Shown here: positions 12,557 to 23,110 of the stretch, one piece after another
Numbering within the stretch: the first letter of the stretch is position 1
Layout: each line of letters starts with the position of its first letter
From: Tuctoria greenei
Taxonomy: Eukaryota > Streptophyta > Magnoliopsida > Poales > Poaceae
DNA: 64,000 nucleotides
Assembly: GCA_036927565.1 (NCBI GenBank)
Contig: JAYESD010000001.1
Coordinates: forward strand, 69,087,751-69,151,750
Direction of reading: 5' to 3'
The notes under the pieces: model-generated
Database searches by the model: none
Seen by the model: only the letters and a program-made list of their open reading frames with translations
What the model was told of the DNA's origin: nothing
Program-made: the position numbers and the translations under genes

Positions 12557-13467
12557 TGATCAGGATATCACTTCTATGGATACAAACAATACTCCATTGA
12601 ACATACAAGATGCAATCAATAGAGTTCATACGCAACAATTAACTTCAGAGGTGAACTCGTTCTTATATATTTCCTTATATGTTTTTGAGCATAAATTGCT
12701 ACTTAATAATTTATTTGTGATTAGGATCCATGGAGAGGTTCAAGGAGTACTTGGAGGGAGTATTAGGGACGTGGAAGACCAGAGAATTCGTTCAAAGAAG
12801 ATGGAAACCGAACCAAACTCCAAATCGTATCCAACTCAGAGTCCAGGAGCAGTACGCACTAAAACGGACGCCCAGGACGCATATGAACTCCGTTTTGGAC
12901 GTTCTACATATGCACGGAAAGGGGAGAGGATAAACTTTCCAATGGCACCGGTCCCATGTCAAAATACATTCGGAGTCGACGGAAATCGTCGAAACAAAAT
13001 CAAGTACAGAATCTGTCAGGGTGCTGCGTCACCGTATTGGGCCATTGGGCCTTGTATCAAGTCTAAGTCCATTATTTTCGTGTGTTAGGGTTAGGTCACG
13101 ACCCCAAAACCCCCTTGGACGTCCTCCCACCTATATATACTCCATAGTAGCCGCCATGAACAATTGGGTTTTGCTTAGATCAATAATATCGCCGTTTTTC
13201 GGTTTGTGAAACCCCAATTCAGCAATTTCAGATTGCTTCTTCTACGTTCTTGCTTGTGTTCTCGGTTGCACTTGTAGGGATTAGCCTTCTTGGCGAGGTC
13301 AATCGTGTGAAGCACGGTTGATAACCAACAGAGCGGAGGTGTAGTGATTGCAGGGGCTGTTCGTGTTCTACTCGAGAGCCTCGGATCATCAACGTCGAGA
13401 TCTCCATCAATCGACTTACCCATTACCTATCGGAAGATCGGGACTCATCCATCATCTTCTCCTATCA
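12557..13467 (+). repeat. E6 5' LTR
   Basis: 911 bp, TGATCAGG...CTCCTATCA. It contains a TATA box at 13131-13138. An open frame (12576-13088) runs through it and is kept in the 3' LTR, but it resembles no protein I know and is probably fortuitous. Confidence 0.92.
13131..13138 (+). promoter_or_regulatory. E6 LTR TATA box
   Basis: CTATATATACTCC follows a C-rich stretch; the identical motif is in the 3' LTR at about 16790-16797. A start site about 30 bp downstream would give a U3 of roughly 600 bp. Confidence 0.6.
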
Positions 13468-14674
13468 ATTGGTATCACATTTCTCGGTTGCCCGTTAGGT
13501 AATTCATCTATCCATTACATTAGTTTTGTTTTTCATACCTAGAGTCCACAAAAAAGCCACAAAAGAACTTGCAGTTTAGTAGATCTGTTCATTACTTTGT
13601 CCAAACCACGTTTGAGCCTTTACAACTTTCGTTTTCAGTTTGGTTTTGTTGAGTTTGTGTCAGTTGTTGAGTCATATTGCTGGTTTAGAAAGTGTTTTTG
13701 GTCTTAGTTTGAGTTTTGCATTGTGTGATTCATCCTTTTGAATCACGTCATCACGTCCAGATTACATTCACCTCTGTCCAGTTTGGTATTTTCATCTCGC
13801 ACATACGAACTCGGATTTTGTTGTTCTTGTACTTTATGGAAAGCTTAAGAAGTGCTCTATAACTTTCATATTCATCATTTGCCAAGAAAATTTAGTTATC
13901 GACGTCTAAATTGCATTGGATACGAATCTGTTATTGACCCAAAAATTCTGAACAGTCTGTATTTCGGGGGCAATATCTCCTATTGTTCTTTTCCAAAATA
14001 TGTCTTCCATATATTGAAATTAAAGAGGAGAGATATATCTACAATCTTGCTGTTCTAAGTTTTCCAATTTAGAGCCTATAAGTGTGCCTATTTGTCTTTG
14101 GAAGATTGAGCAGAAAATCTGCGACAGACACACGAGATATCTTGGATTGATTTTCTTTGTGTTCTTCCCTTGCAGCACATTCTGAAAAAAAAAGGAAGAA
14201 AAAAGAAAAAGGCAAGTGCAAAACAAGAAACAAAATCCGCACAAAAAAAAAAGAGGAAAAAAACAACAACAAAAAAACAGAAGTGCTTGCATTCTTTTTG
14301 TCATCTAGTTTTGTCTCATGTCTTGCTAGCTTGAACTACTAGGAACACATTTAGGCCAGCAACTTTGACAAATACTTTGGACACTTCTTCAACTTTACTA
14401 TCTGATTTCATTGTTGCTAATCCTTGCTACATAGAATGTGCCATCCAAGCTACACCTTACTCTTGAGCAGAATCGATACACCTTCGCAATCATCCCACGC
14501 TTCATTGGTTTCTTCATACCGTCCACCGTTTGTCACCTGCAGTGTCGGTAAGAACACTTGTAAGAGCGTGGTAAGACGCTTGAGAGTGTGTGATTTCGCT
14601 TCCACTTTGCCATTATCCTTTGTAGTTGATAGGGATAACATATTTTTTGTGTTGTCTTCTGTTTGCTACTAACA
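13468..14674 (+). other. E6 untranslated leader
   Basis: About 1.2 kb between PBS and gag with no coding support. It contains an A-rich tract (14184-14280) that produces spurious Lys-rich and Phe-rich ORFs on the two strands. Confidence 0.6.
13470..13479 (+). other. E6 primer-binding site
   Basis: TGGTATCACA, 2 nt after the LTR end. It matches the first 8 bases of the usual tRNA-Met PBS (TGGTATCAGAGC) and then diverges. This is either a mutated site or a different tRNA. Confidence 0.6.
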
Positions 14675-15957
14675 ATGTCAGGTAAAACCAAGAATCATGC
14701 ATTATATGCTGAGATGATGGACATGATGAAGATGACGATGGAGTTGCTCACTAAAAATCAAACATCAACCAAGGATTCACATGACATTCAGACCAACTTT
14801 ACAACACCTTTCATAAGAAGTAATTACATTCTCCCATCTCTTCCTTCTTATGATGGTTTTGGTTACGATGAATATATTGCTTGGGAAATAGAGTTGGATA
14901 AATTTTTTGAAAAATTGCATATGTGTGAGAGGAGAAAGATTAGAAATATTTCTAGTGCATTAGTTGGTCGTGCATTAACTTGGTGGAACAATTTAAATGA
15001 ATTAGAAAACCTCGAACATGGAAAGAAACGAAAATTCTTATGCGAGAAACTTTTGCTAATGTATCTATGTGCAAAGAAGAAATTCAGCAATTTGAGGAGA
15101 AATTTCTTGTTGTACCTCCTTTTGTGTCTAACGTTTTGCAGGACAATATAGAAAATAATATAGATGATGCAAAAGAGAACGAGGCTTTTGACAACACTTG
15201 TGAAATTTTAGATGGATCAACTCATAATGCACTCGAAATCACTGCTGAAAATGGTAAGGCAAAACATTCTACAAATACAGAAGGTGAGAAGTTGTTGGAT
15301 GTTCTGAATTTTTCCACCAATCATGCTATTTTTGAGGAGCAACTATTAGAATCGTTTATTTATACACCATTGTCACATGTTGATTTTCTTGCTGATCGTT
15401 GCGCTAAGAAAAAGTTGTGTGCTGATAACTCTATTATACCTATGCAAAAACAAGTTAATGTACAAGATGATCGTGTTTTAGATTCACCTACTTGTGCTGA
15501 AATTCATAATTTGATCACCACTACTGCTGAAAATGATGAGCTGAAATTTTTGTCTTCTCTAAATACTTTGGGTTATATTGAATTTGACACTCTTTGTGAT
15601 GTAGATATAGTAAAGAAGAGAATATTTTCCCAATCTGAATTGCCTTTGTTAAGTAGAAATATTTTTCATGCAATAGGCAAATATGAACATAGTGGTGTGT
15701 TTCTGGTGCATAAAGTTTACGTTTGTTCAAATGAGAAAACTCCTTTTGTGCTGCAACAACATCCTAAAGTAAATGAATGCACTAACGCTAATAATGTTTT
15801 GTCAAGCTTTTCTAGTTTTTTGTTTCTTGCAGCAGGGACAAAAAATAAAAGAGAAGTATTGTTTGCTGTAGTCGTGCAATATGGACAAAGTTCATTCTAC
15901 CCCCAAAGCAATCATTTTTCCTGGACATACGAGCAAGCCGAGGACGGCTTGTCATAA
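14675..15957 (+). pseudogene. E6 gag-like ORF (frameshifted)
   Basis: Starts at ATG 14675 (MSGKTKNH). Residues about 55-115 look like a Ty3 gag capsid domain: PSLPSYDGFGYDEYIAWE, then ALVGRALTWWNNL. A frameshift near 15040 moves the frame; the second part runs to 15957. Its remaining ~290 residues are Asn/Asp/Glu-rich with no recognised domain: no zinc knuckle, no DSG protease motif and no RT motif. The capsid call rests on motif resemblance; the C-terminal part is unassigned. It sits alone between PBS and PPT, so gag-like packaging is the only element function that can be inferred. Confidence 0.6.
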
Positions 15958-16215
15958 AGAAGGGGAGAATGACGAGATCATGCACATTATCATTTCACCT
16001 ACAAATATGGTACAAAGTTTATTTGTTTGGGATCCTGGCTCAAGTGAATGTGCGCTCTTGTTTGGACAAGATCAAGATGGTGCACTATGTCGTCCACCAC
16101 CTTGGCCTCCTCCTTTCATGCTTACAAGAAGATTTGATGGCGTTGCACATATGGACCCACACATGATAGAAGATGAACTTGAGTCGAGAACGACTCCAAT
16201 TCAAGAAGGGGAGGA
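15881..16215 (+). pseudogene. E6 C-terminal ORF fragment
   Basis: A frame overlapping the end of the gag-like ORF reads Pro-rich (RPPPWPPPF) and ends DELESRTTPIQEGEDDED up to the 3' LTR. Similar 'SRT..IQEGEDD' tails occur at the ends of grass gypsy polyproteins, which I recall but cannot check here. It stays open into the LTR (to 16747), probably by chance. It may be the displaced end of a once longer polyprotein. Confidence 0.4.
16203..16215 (+). other. E6 polypurine tract
   Basis: AAGAAGGGGAGGA directly precedes the 3' LTR (TGATGAGG at 16216). It is a standard plus-strand primer site. Confidence 0.8.
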
Positions 16216-17126
16216 TGATGAGGACATCACTTCTATGGATACAAACAATACTCCATTGAACATACAAGATGCAATCAATAGAGTTCATACACAACAATTA
16301 ATTTCAGAGGTGAACTCGTTCTTATATATTTCCTTATATGTTTTTGAGCATAAATTGCTACTTAATAATTTATTTGTGATTAGGATCCATGTAGAGGTTC
16401 AAGGAGTACTTGGAGGGAGTATTAGGGACGTGGAAGACCAGAGAATTCGTTCAAAGAAGATGGAAACCGAACCAAACTCCAAATCGTATCCAACTCAGAG
16501 TCCAGGAGCAGTACGCACTAAAACGGATGCCAAGGACGCATACGAACTCCGTTTTGGACGTTCTATATATGCACAGAAAGGGGAGAGGATAAACTTTCCA
16601 ATGGAACCGGTCCCATGTCAAAATACATTCGGAGTCCACGGGAATCGTCGAAACAAAATCAAGTTCAGAATCTGTCAGGGTGCTGCGTCACCGTATTGGG
16701 CCATTGGGCCTTGTATCAAGTCTAAGTCCATTATTTTCGTGTGTTAGGGTTAGGTCACGACCCCAACACCCCCTTGGACGTCCTCCCACCTATATATACT
16801 CCATAGTAGCCGCCATGAACAATTGGGTTTTGCATAGATCAATAATATCGCCGTTTTTCGGTTTGTGAAACCCCAATTCAGCAATTTCAGATTGCTTCTT
16901 CTACTTTCTTGCTTGTGTTCTCGGTTGCACTTGCAGGGTTTAGCCTTCTTGGCGAGTTCAATCGTGTGAAGCACGGTTGATAACCAACAGAGCGGTGGTG
17001 TAGTGATTGCAGGGGCTATTCGTGTTCTACTCGAGAGCCTCGGATCATCAACGTTGAGATCTCCATCAATCGACTTACCCATTACCTATCGGAAGATCGG
17101 GACTCATCCATCATCTTCTCCTATCA
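16216..17126 (+). repeat. E6 3' LTR
   Basis: 911 bp, about 97 percent identical by eye to 12557-13467. It is followed by the TSD copy GAAGG (17127-17131) and the last 18 bp of the E5 LTR. Confidence 0.92.
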
Positions 17127-17131
17127 GAAGG

Positions 17132-17149
17132 AAAATGTGGGATTTTACA
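17132..17149 (-). repeat. E5 3' LTR, terminal 18 bp
   Basis: AAAATGTGGGATTTTACA equals the end of the right LTR at 29278-29295. On the element strand this is the LTR start (TGTAAAATCCC). Confidence 0.9.
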
Positions 17150-17162
17150 TTCCTCCCCCTTA
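17150..17162 (-). other. E5 polypurine tract
   Basis: On the minus strand this reads TAAGGGGGAGGAA, immediately upstream of the 3' LTR. Confidence 0.85.
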
Positions 17163-17210
17163 AAAGAATCTCGTCCCGAGATTACTAAAGGAAGGATAAA
17201 AAGAAAAGAC

Positions 17211-17640
17211 CTAATGAACATATGATGTTAACAAGTCCAAATACTTGGTTTTAAGATATTCTTCGCTTTCCCATGTTGCTTCATCAGCGGTGTGGTTTCC
17301 CCACAAGACCGTATAGAAACGCAAGGTGCGGTTTCTTGTGGTACGAGTCTTCTCATCAATTATCTGGGTTGGATGTTTGGAGTAAGTAAGATATGGTTCG
17401 AGGGCTTCCATATACTCCATACGGACTTTCGCTGGGGCCTTGAGACATTTTCTCAATTGTGAAATGTGGAACACATTGTGGACCCCTAAATGTGATGTTG
17501 GCAGCTCTAGCTGATAGGCTACAGGTCCGCACTGCTCACTTATTGCGAAAGGTTTGATGAAACGCAGAGCTAGTTTCCCATTGACTCCAAAACGATGAAT
17601 CCCTTTCATTGGGGATACCCGAAGGTAAACGTGATCCCCG
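17211..17640 (-). pseudogene. pol: E5 pol: C-terminal chromodomain
   Basis: End of the E5 polyprotein. It holds the GVHNVFHISQLRKCL linker (about 17480) and then a chromodomain: RTTRNRTLRFYTVLWGNHTADEATWESEEYLKTKYLDLL (split here by position, 17330-17235). The aromatic and Trp positions of the chromo fold (FYTVLW, EATWE) are kept. Such integrase-linked chromodomains target chromoviruses to heterochromatin. This is one of the better preserved parts of E5. Confidence 0.85.
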
Positions 17641-18647
17641 ATATCAAAATGAAGCGGTCGACATCATTTGTCTGCATAGCTTTTCTTGCGAGACTGAGCA
17701 ACCTTGAGGTTGGCTTGAATAACTCGTACTCGATCTTCGGCTTCCTTTACCAAGTCTATACCATAGGTTACTCGTTCATCGGATTCACACCAGTTCAACG
17801 GTGTGCGGCACTTCTGGCCATAAAGAGCTTCATATGGTGCCACATGAATGCTAGTCTGATAACCATTGTTGTATGAAAACTCCGCCAATGGTAGATGATC
17901 ATCCCAATTCTTACCATGGTGGATGGCACAGGCGCGGAGCATATCCTCTATTACTTGGTTTACTCGTTCCGTTTGACCATCAGTCTGTGGGTGGTAAGTT
18001 GAGCTTCAAATCAATTTGGTACCCAGAGATGCATGGAGTTGCTCCCAAAATCGAGCAACAGACAAAGTTCCACGATCTGGTATGATAGTGCGGGGTACGC
18101 CGTGTAAGCATAAGATCCTGGCAATATACAACTCTGCATATTGCCGTGCCACATAATTGACATTGATTGGAATAAAGTGAGCCGACTTGGTGAGTCAATC
18201 GACTATCACCCAAATTGAGTCATGTCTGCGAAAAGTGAGAGGTAACCCCATAATGAAATCCATGCTGATGTCCTCCCATTTCCAGGCAGGTATGCTTAAC
18301 GGTTGTAATTGTCTAGCTACTTTTAAATGGTCGACTTTCACTCGTCGACATGTATCACATTCGGATACATACTTCGCTATTTCCCTCATCATCAGAGTCC
18401 ACCAAAATTTCTTCTTTAAATCTTGGTACAATTTGTTACTCCCCGGATGAATAGAATATTTGGACAAATGAGCCTCGTCCAAAATTTTCTTCTGAAGTTC
18501 AACATCGCGGGGTACCACGATGCGGTCTTTGAACCAGATGGTACCGTCATCGTCACCTCGGAAACACATCATTTCTCCCTTTTTAATTCGTTGATGAATA
18601 TGGGATATGCCCTTGTCCTTCTTCTGAGCCTCCATAATTTCCTCCAT
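17641..18647 (-). pseudogene. pol: E5 pol: integrase
   Basis: An HHCC zinc-binding domain (about 18520-18360: AHLSKYSIHPG, then CDTC), then the DDE core: first Asp in DISMDFIMGLP (about 18270), second in IIPDRGT (about 18085), Glu in QTERVNQVIEDMLRA (about 17960). Next come AEFSYNNGYQ and YEALYGQKCRTP. Stops at 18195 and near 18000 split the frame. All three DDE positions seem to be present, but the protein is truncated. Its neighbours are RNase H upstream and the chromodomain downstream, the Ty3 order. Confidence 0.85.
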
Positions 18648-18683
18648 TATGGTGGGAATGAGGGCTAGGTTATAGAGTGCCCC

Positions 18684-19495
18684 TTACAGAACCAAGTAGA
18701 GACTCAGTTCTTCTTCCTCTATCAAGGTGATAGAAAGGTTATTGATATGGGACTTGCGACTTAGTGCATCTGCGACTACATTTGCCTTTCCAAAATGGTA
18801 GTGGATCTCAATCTCGTAGTCTTTGATTAACTCCAACCATCTTCGTTGTCGCATATTCAATTCTTTCTGGGTGAAGATGTACCTCAAGATTTTATGATTG
18901 GTGTAGAGATGTACTAGGTTGCCCCATAGATAGTGTCTCCACATCTTTAAAGCTAGTACCACGGCAACGAGCTCAAGATCATGAGTCGGGTAATGCTGCT
19001 CATGGTTTCGAAGATATCGTGATCCATAAGCGATCACCCTTCTGTCTTGCATTAATACGCAACCCAGACCAATTCCAAATGCATCACAATAAACATCAAA
19101 GGATCTTGTTGTGTCTGGTTGGGCCAATATTGGTGCTGCTGTGAGGTGTTTTACCAATGCTTGGAAACCCTCCTCACATTCTTTGTCCAGGTATACCTCT
19201 TGTCTTTCTTCAGAAGTTCTGTCATTGGTTTAGCTATCTTGGAACAGCTTGGGATGAACCTCCGGTAATATCCAGCTAAACCCAGGAAACTTCGAACTTC
19301 ATGCATAGACTTGGGAGACTCCCGTTTGAGTACTTGCTTAATCTTGCTTGGATCAACTGCAATCCCCTCGGCAGAGAGGATGTGCCCCAGAAATGGCACT
19401 TGGTTGATCTAGAACTCACATTTGCTGAACTTAGCGTACAACTTGTGGCCCCGTAATCGCTGAAGAACAATGTGCAAATGTTGTGCATGTTCTTC
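18684..19495 (-). pseudogene. pol: E5 pol: RT C-terminal part and RNase H
   Basis: RT thumb/connection at 19399-19151 (FLGHILSAEGIAVDP, SFLGLAGYYRRFIP). After a frameshift at about 19155, RNase H runs to 18684: SFDVYCDA, GLGCVLMQD, HDLELVAVVLALKMWRHY, IHYHFGKANVVADALSRK. The catalytic Asp in VYCDA and Glu in HDLEL are present. Another shift lies between 19496 and 19399, in the normally conserved stretch after YSKS. Confidence 0.85.
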
Positions 19496-20630
19496 TTAAG
19501 ACTTTGAGTATACAAGGATGTCGTCGATGAAGACCACGACAAACTTGTCCAAATCCGACATGAATATCGAATTCATGAGATACATGAAATGGGCCGGTGT
19601 GTTGGTTAATCCGAAGGACATGACAAGGTACTCATATAAGCCATACCTCGTCGAGAATGCTCTCTTACGTATATCCTCGGGTCGAATCCTGATCTGATGA
19701 TAACCAGAGCGAAGATACATCTTTGAAAATACCCGAGCACCTACCAACTGATCGAACAAAATATCAATACGGGGTAGTGGATATTTGTTCTTGACTGTGA
19801 CAGCATTGAGTGGACGATAGTCCACACATAGTCTCAATGTTTTATCCTTATTTTCCACGAACAGTGCAGAACAGCCCCAAGGTGATGAACTTGGACGAAT
19901 GAAACCCTTGTCCAATAGTTCATTCAGCTGCTCTTTCAGTTCTGCCAGTTCTTTAGGTGCCATCTTATACGGCCTTCTCGAGATTGGCACTGTTCCCGGT
20001 ACAAGTTCAATCTTAAACTTGACATCTCTTTCTGGTGGCATACCAGGAAGATCTTCGGGAAAAACGTCTGGATACTCACATACTACCGGAATATCTTCGA
20101 GTTTACAGACTTTGATGTTATCAGCAGTTGGAGGCACGTGGATATTACTCTCAAGAGTGAGAATTTGGGGAGAGTGGACCAGAGAATTTAGATATATTCT
20201 CCGAGGAATGATGTCAATGATAGCACCGTTGTATTGCAACCATGCCATTCCTAAAATGACATCTGATTTCTGATGCTCCAATATAATGAGAGAGATAGGG
20301 TATATGTTCCCACCCAGATTAAGAGGTACCCTATGGACTATCTTATCTGTTACTACTTTGCCTCCCGGCGAACAAATCATATATGGGGTTTTTTTGGAAA
20401 TGATAGGCAATTGGTATTGATTGACATAAGACTTGCTAATAAAATTATGGGAAGCACTGGAGTAAAAAAGGATGACTACGGGATGACCAATGAGAGAGAA
20501 CGTACCCGTGAGTACGGGTGTGCCTTCCGGAACGTCCTCGATGGCGAGGTGGTGGACGTTGCCGGTTATGGTGGTTGGCTTCTTGGGCTGGTTGCGAGGT
20601 TGGTTTGCCCCTGGTACGATGACTGTCCTC
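19496..20630 (-). pseudogene. pol: E5 pol: protease and reverse transcriptase
   Basis: Protease about 20500-20200: the active-site triad, normally D-S/T-G, reads YSS in FYSSASHNFIS, so the protease is dead. The flap/end block DVILGMAWL is kept. RT starts near 19990 with YPDVFPEDLPGMPPER (linker), PYKMAPKELAELKEQL, SSPWGCSALFV, LRLCVDYRPLNAVT. The first catalytic Asp (usual K.DLRSGYHQ) is Tyr (KMYLRSGYHQ), while the FIDD box near 19520 is intact. The frame is otherwise open for 449 codons, the longest ORF in the window. Its first ~70 codons overlap gag in another frame and are not real. Confidence 0.88.
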
Positions 20631-21737
20631 CGCTCTGCGGGCAGTCCTTGGCGAAGTGCCCCGTACGTCCACACGTATAGCACGTGTACGGGGTCTGACC
20701 GGTACGGAGTAGAGGACGGAATCCCGGTGCACGCGGTGGAGGTAGAGGTGCACGCAAAATCATCCCCTGTTGCTGTTGTGGGCGGAAACCGGTGTTGTTG
20801 AATGGGCGACCACGAGACATCAGTGGTCGCGATGGCGGGTGCCACCTCTGGCCGGATGGTGATCGATACACCATGCGGTATTTTTGAGGAGTACCTCCTC
20901 CGCTGCCCTGCGGAGCACTCCTTTTCTTCTTGTCAGAGAACAGCTCCCTAGTAGCGTCCTCCTGCACGATGGTGGCATTGACCATGTTGTTGAAGCTGCC
21001 GCTATTGAACAAGGCAAGCTTGTCCTTCATCTTGGGGTTCAAACCCCGATAGAAGCATTCCTGCTTCCGATCCTCAGTATTCACTTGGTCCTGACATATT
21101 GGGCCAAGTGGTCGAATATCATGGAGTACTCGTAAGCACTCCTTCCTCCTTGTTTCAGCTCCAAGAACTCTTGAAGCTTCTTCCTCATAACACTGGGAGG
21201 TATGTGATAGGCGCGAAACGCCTCCCGGAACTCCTCCCAGCTCACAGCGTAGCCGACTGGTCCTGCGGCGAACTCCTCCCAGCTCGCGGCGTAGCCGACT
21301 GGTCGTGCAGCAAGGTAATTCGCCCACCTTGCACCAGCGGACCCTTGTAGTTGTTGGGCTGCGGACAGGGTCTTCTGGTGTTCGGTCACTCGTAGAAAAC
21401 CGAACTTCCCTTCAATGGAGCGGAGCCAGTTGTCTGCCTTCAATGGTTCATCGGCCTTCGTGAAGACCGGTGGGTGTGTTGACATGAAATCCGAGTACGA
21501 ACTCGGAGAATATTGTCATGGACCTGCATCTGGTCGCCCGCCTTGACGGGATGAATGCTGGACCAGAGTCCATAGTAACTCCGTTTGCTCGTCGCGCGAG
21601 CCAAGTACCGCGGCGAGAACCTCCGCTAGTCTCCTTGGAAGTTCCGGAGGTGGTGGTGGAGGAACTCGTTCCTGAGGTGTTGTAGCTGTATCCTGGGTTG
21701 GAGATTCGTCCTCACGACCACGACTGGATTCCCCCAT
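20566..21737 (-). pseudogene. gag: E5 gag
   Basis: Start at ATG 21737 (MGESSRGRE), preferred to the upstream ATG at 21899 because the acidic/Pro-rich start and following residues are typical of chromovirus gag. The capsid region (21440-21090) has NWLRSIEGKFGF, ARWANYLAA and SWEEFREAFRAYHIP. Zinc knuckle CYTCGRTGHFAKDC (about 20690-20650) has all CCHC positions. Breaks: an in-frame stop at about 21517, a 42-bp in-frame tandem duplication at 21229-21312, and a frameshift near 21085. The protein would bind element RNA and form particles. Confidence 0.85.
21229..21312 (-). repeat. 42-bp tandem duplication in E5 gag
   Basis: AACTCCTCCCAGCTC begins at 21229 and again at 21271. The duplication adds 14 residues (a second PVGYA.SWEEF) in frame inside the capsid domain. 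Confidence 0.85.
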
Positions 21738-22088
21738 TTCAAGTGTCGAGCGAGTACGCACCGTTCTGTATCCAAATGACTTAAAATCAGCACATGTTTT
21801 CTTTCCTTTATCCAGTTTATCATTCAGTAGCACGACTTTTAGATAAGGAAATAAGTGCATCACATTCACATATACTGATAAAGTGTAAACTTTATACAAG
21901 ATATATTATCTCATGACCAAGTTTACAGTAGTGTACATCAAAATGATGGACTCCCACTATGGAAATACATCCCTACTATACTTGGTTCCCATGAGATGTC
22001 ATACACATCTTATCAGCTTAGACATACCCACTACTATTCTTAATATGACACAAACTTGGTCACAAAAGAAACACACGAGCAACTATTA

Positions 22089-23110
22089 AACTATATGTTG
22101 CCTCGTGACGACAGAGGTGATGCCACATCCCACTCCAATACGTCCTACTCGACGTACTCGAGTTCATCGGGATCTTCTTCTTCTTCTTCTTCATTCGAAG
22201 TGGGTGCCATAGGTGCGGTTTGCGGGAGCAAGAGTTGCTACCCCACCCACCATAGATGATGTTGCGGCAACTAAAGATTTCACATCAGCCTGCAGAAGAA
22301 ACATTCTCAAGTCTTCCAGATCCTTCTGTGCATTTTTGCAACTGGCCTTCCAATCCTGAGTTTCCCCTCTGGATTGATCCCTTTCTTTAGTCACCTCACT
22401 CAGCTGTCCATCAACAGTTGCACCTCGAGTTGACTCGCTTCCAATGCGCTTTTTGCGTGTTGCGTTTTCATGCAAGCTTCCGATCGAGCCTGAACAGCCT
22501 GGTGCCACTGCTTCTCCCTTAAGTTTAAACGGCGTTTTAGGGGAGCAACCGTGGCCCTAAGTGAGTCGTTGGCACCTTCAAAGTGGTCCCCTCGAATCAA
22601 GGCCTGCTTCAGGTCACTCATCATTTTTCCAAGGCTAATATGCTGATCAAGGCTCTCCTTACACGATGATGCCGCATATGAGGCTCAAATCATCTTGGGT
22701 ACTTCTTCAGCATGCCCATCTGCTGCAACCATCCGACTTGCCCACTCGTCACCGGCTCTACCGTCGACCGGAAAGAGCTCGAATGGAGTGCCATCCATAG
22801 CATGGTAATGAAGTTTGCAAAACCTCATGATGGCCACACTTGCGGCATAACACCACGTGTCTTCCAATTGAATTCCTTGTACTTGGATGGAAATGGGGGC
22901 CCATCCAATATTTAATGGAGCAGCAGGCACATCCACATAAATGGTGCACCTCGTTACCCCTCCATCATCGATCTCATTGCTCCAATAGTCCGGTATTTCA
23001 CGATACCCGAACCGTTGAAGCATTACAATCAATAAATCCGGAAAACCCTTCAAAAGCGTACACTTCGTGAACACATATCCATTTGGTAAGTATATTATAG
23101 AATCAGCCAT
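22089..23110 (-). pseudogene. E5 additional ORF upstream of gag
   Basis: Sense-strand extra ORF between LTR/PBS and gag. ATG 23110 (MADSIIYLPNGYVF) is chosen because a splice-acceptor-like TTTTTCACAG ends exactly before it. Residues 1-140 form a compact globular-looking region (LLKGFPDLLIVMLQRFGYREIPDYW...PFELFPVDG). After an in-frame stop at 22685 the same frame continues as a charged coiled-coil-like region (22624-22430). A frameshift near 22420 then leads to a Glu-rich tail (about 22190-22150). I recall similar ORFs in grass Tekay-type elements but know no function. It is not gag, pol or env. It could be an expressed accessory protein or a captured host sequence. Confidence 0.6.

Larger units (their letters stand above)
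12557..17126 (+). mobile_element. E6: gag-only non-autonomous LTR retrotransposon
   Basis: Two 911-bp direct repeats (12557-13467 and 16216-17126) with TG...CA ends flank 2.75 kb. The whole is bounded by a perfect TSD, GAAGG (12552-12556 and 17127-17131), inside the E5 3' LTR. A PBS-like TGGTATCACA follows the 5' LTR and a purine tract precedes the 3' LTR. The interior has a gag-like ORF and a further unrecognised ORF, but no protease, RT, RNase H or integrase. By eye the LTRs differ at about 25 sites, so this is one of the younger insertions. It must have moved using enzymes of another element. Confidence 0.88.

Noticed and set aside
12576..13088. 170-codon ORF in the E6 LTR
   Set aside because: It is open in both LTRs, but it covers U3 and the promoter region, has no domain, and identity of the LTRs explains the shared frame.
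14020..14304. Phe-rich minus-strand ORF in E6
   Set aside because: Produced by the A-rich tract at 14184-14280; not coding.
19899..20801. Plus-strand ORFs over E5 protease/RT/gag
   Set aside because: Opposite strand of clear minus-strand gag-pol motifs; low-complexity translations.
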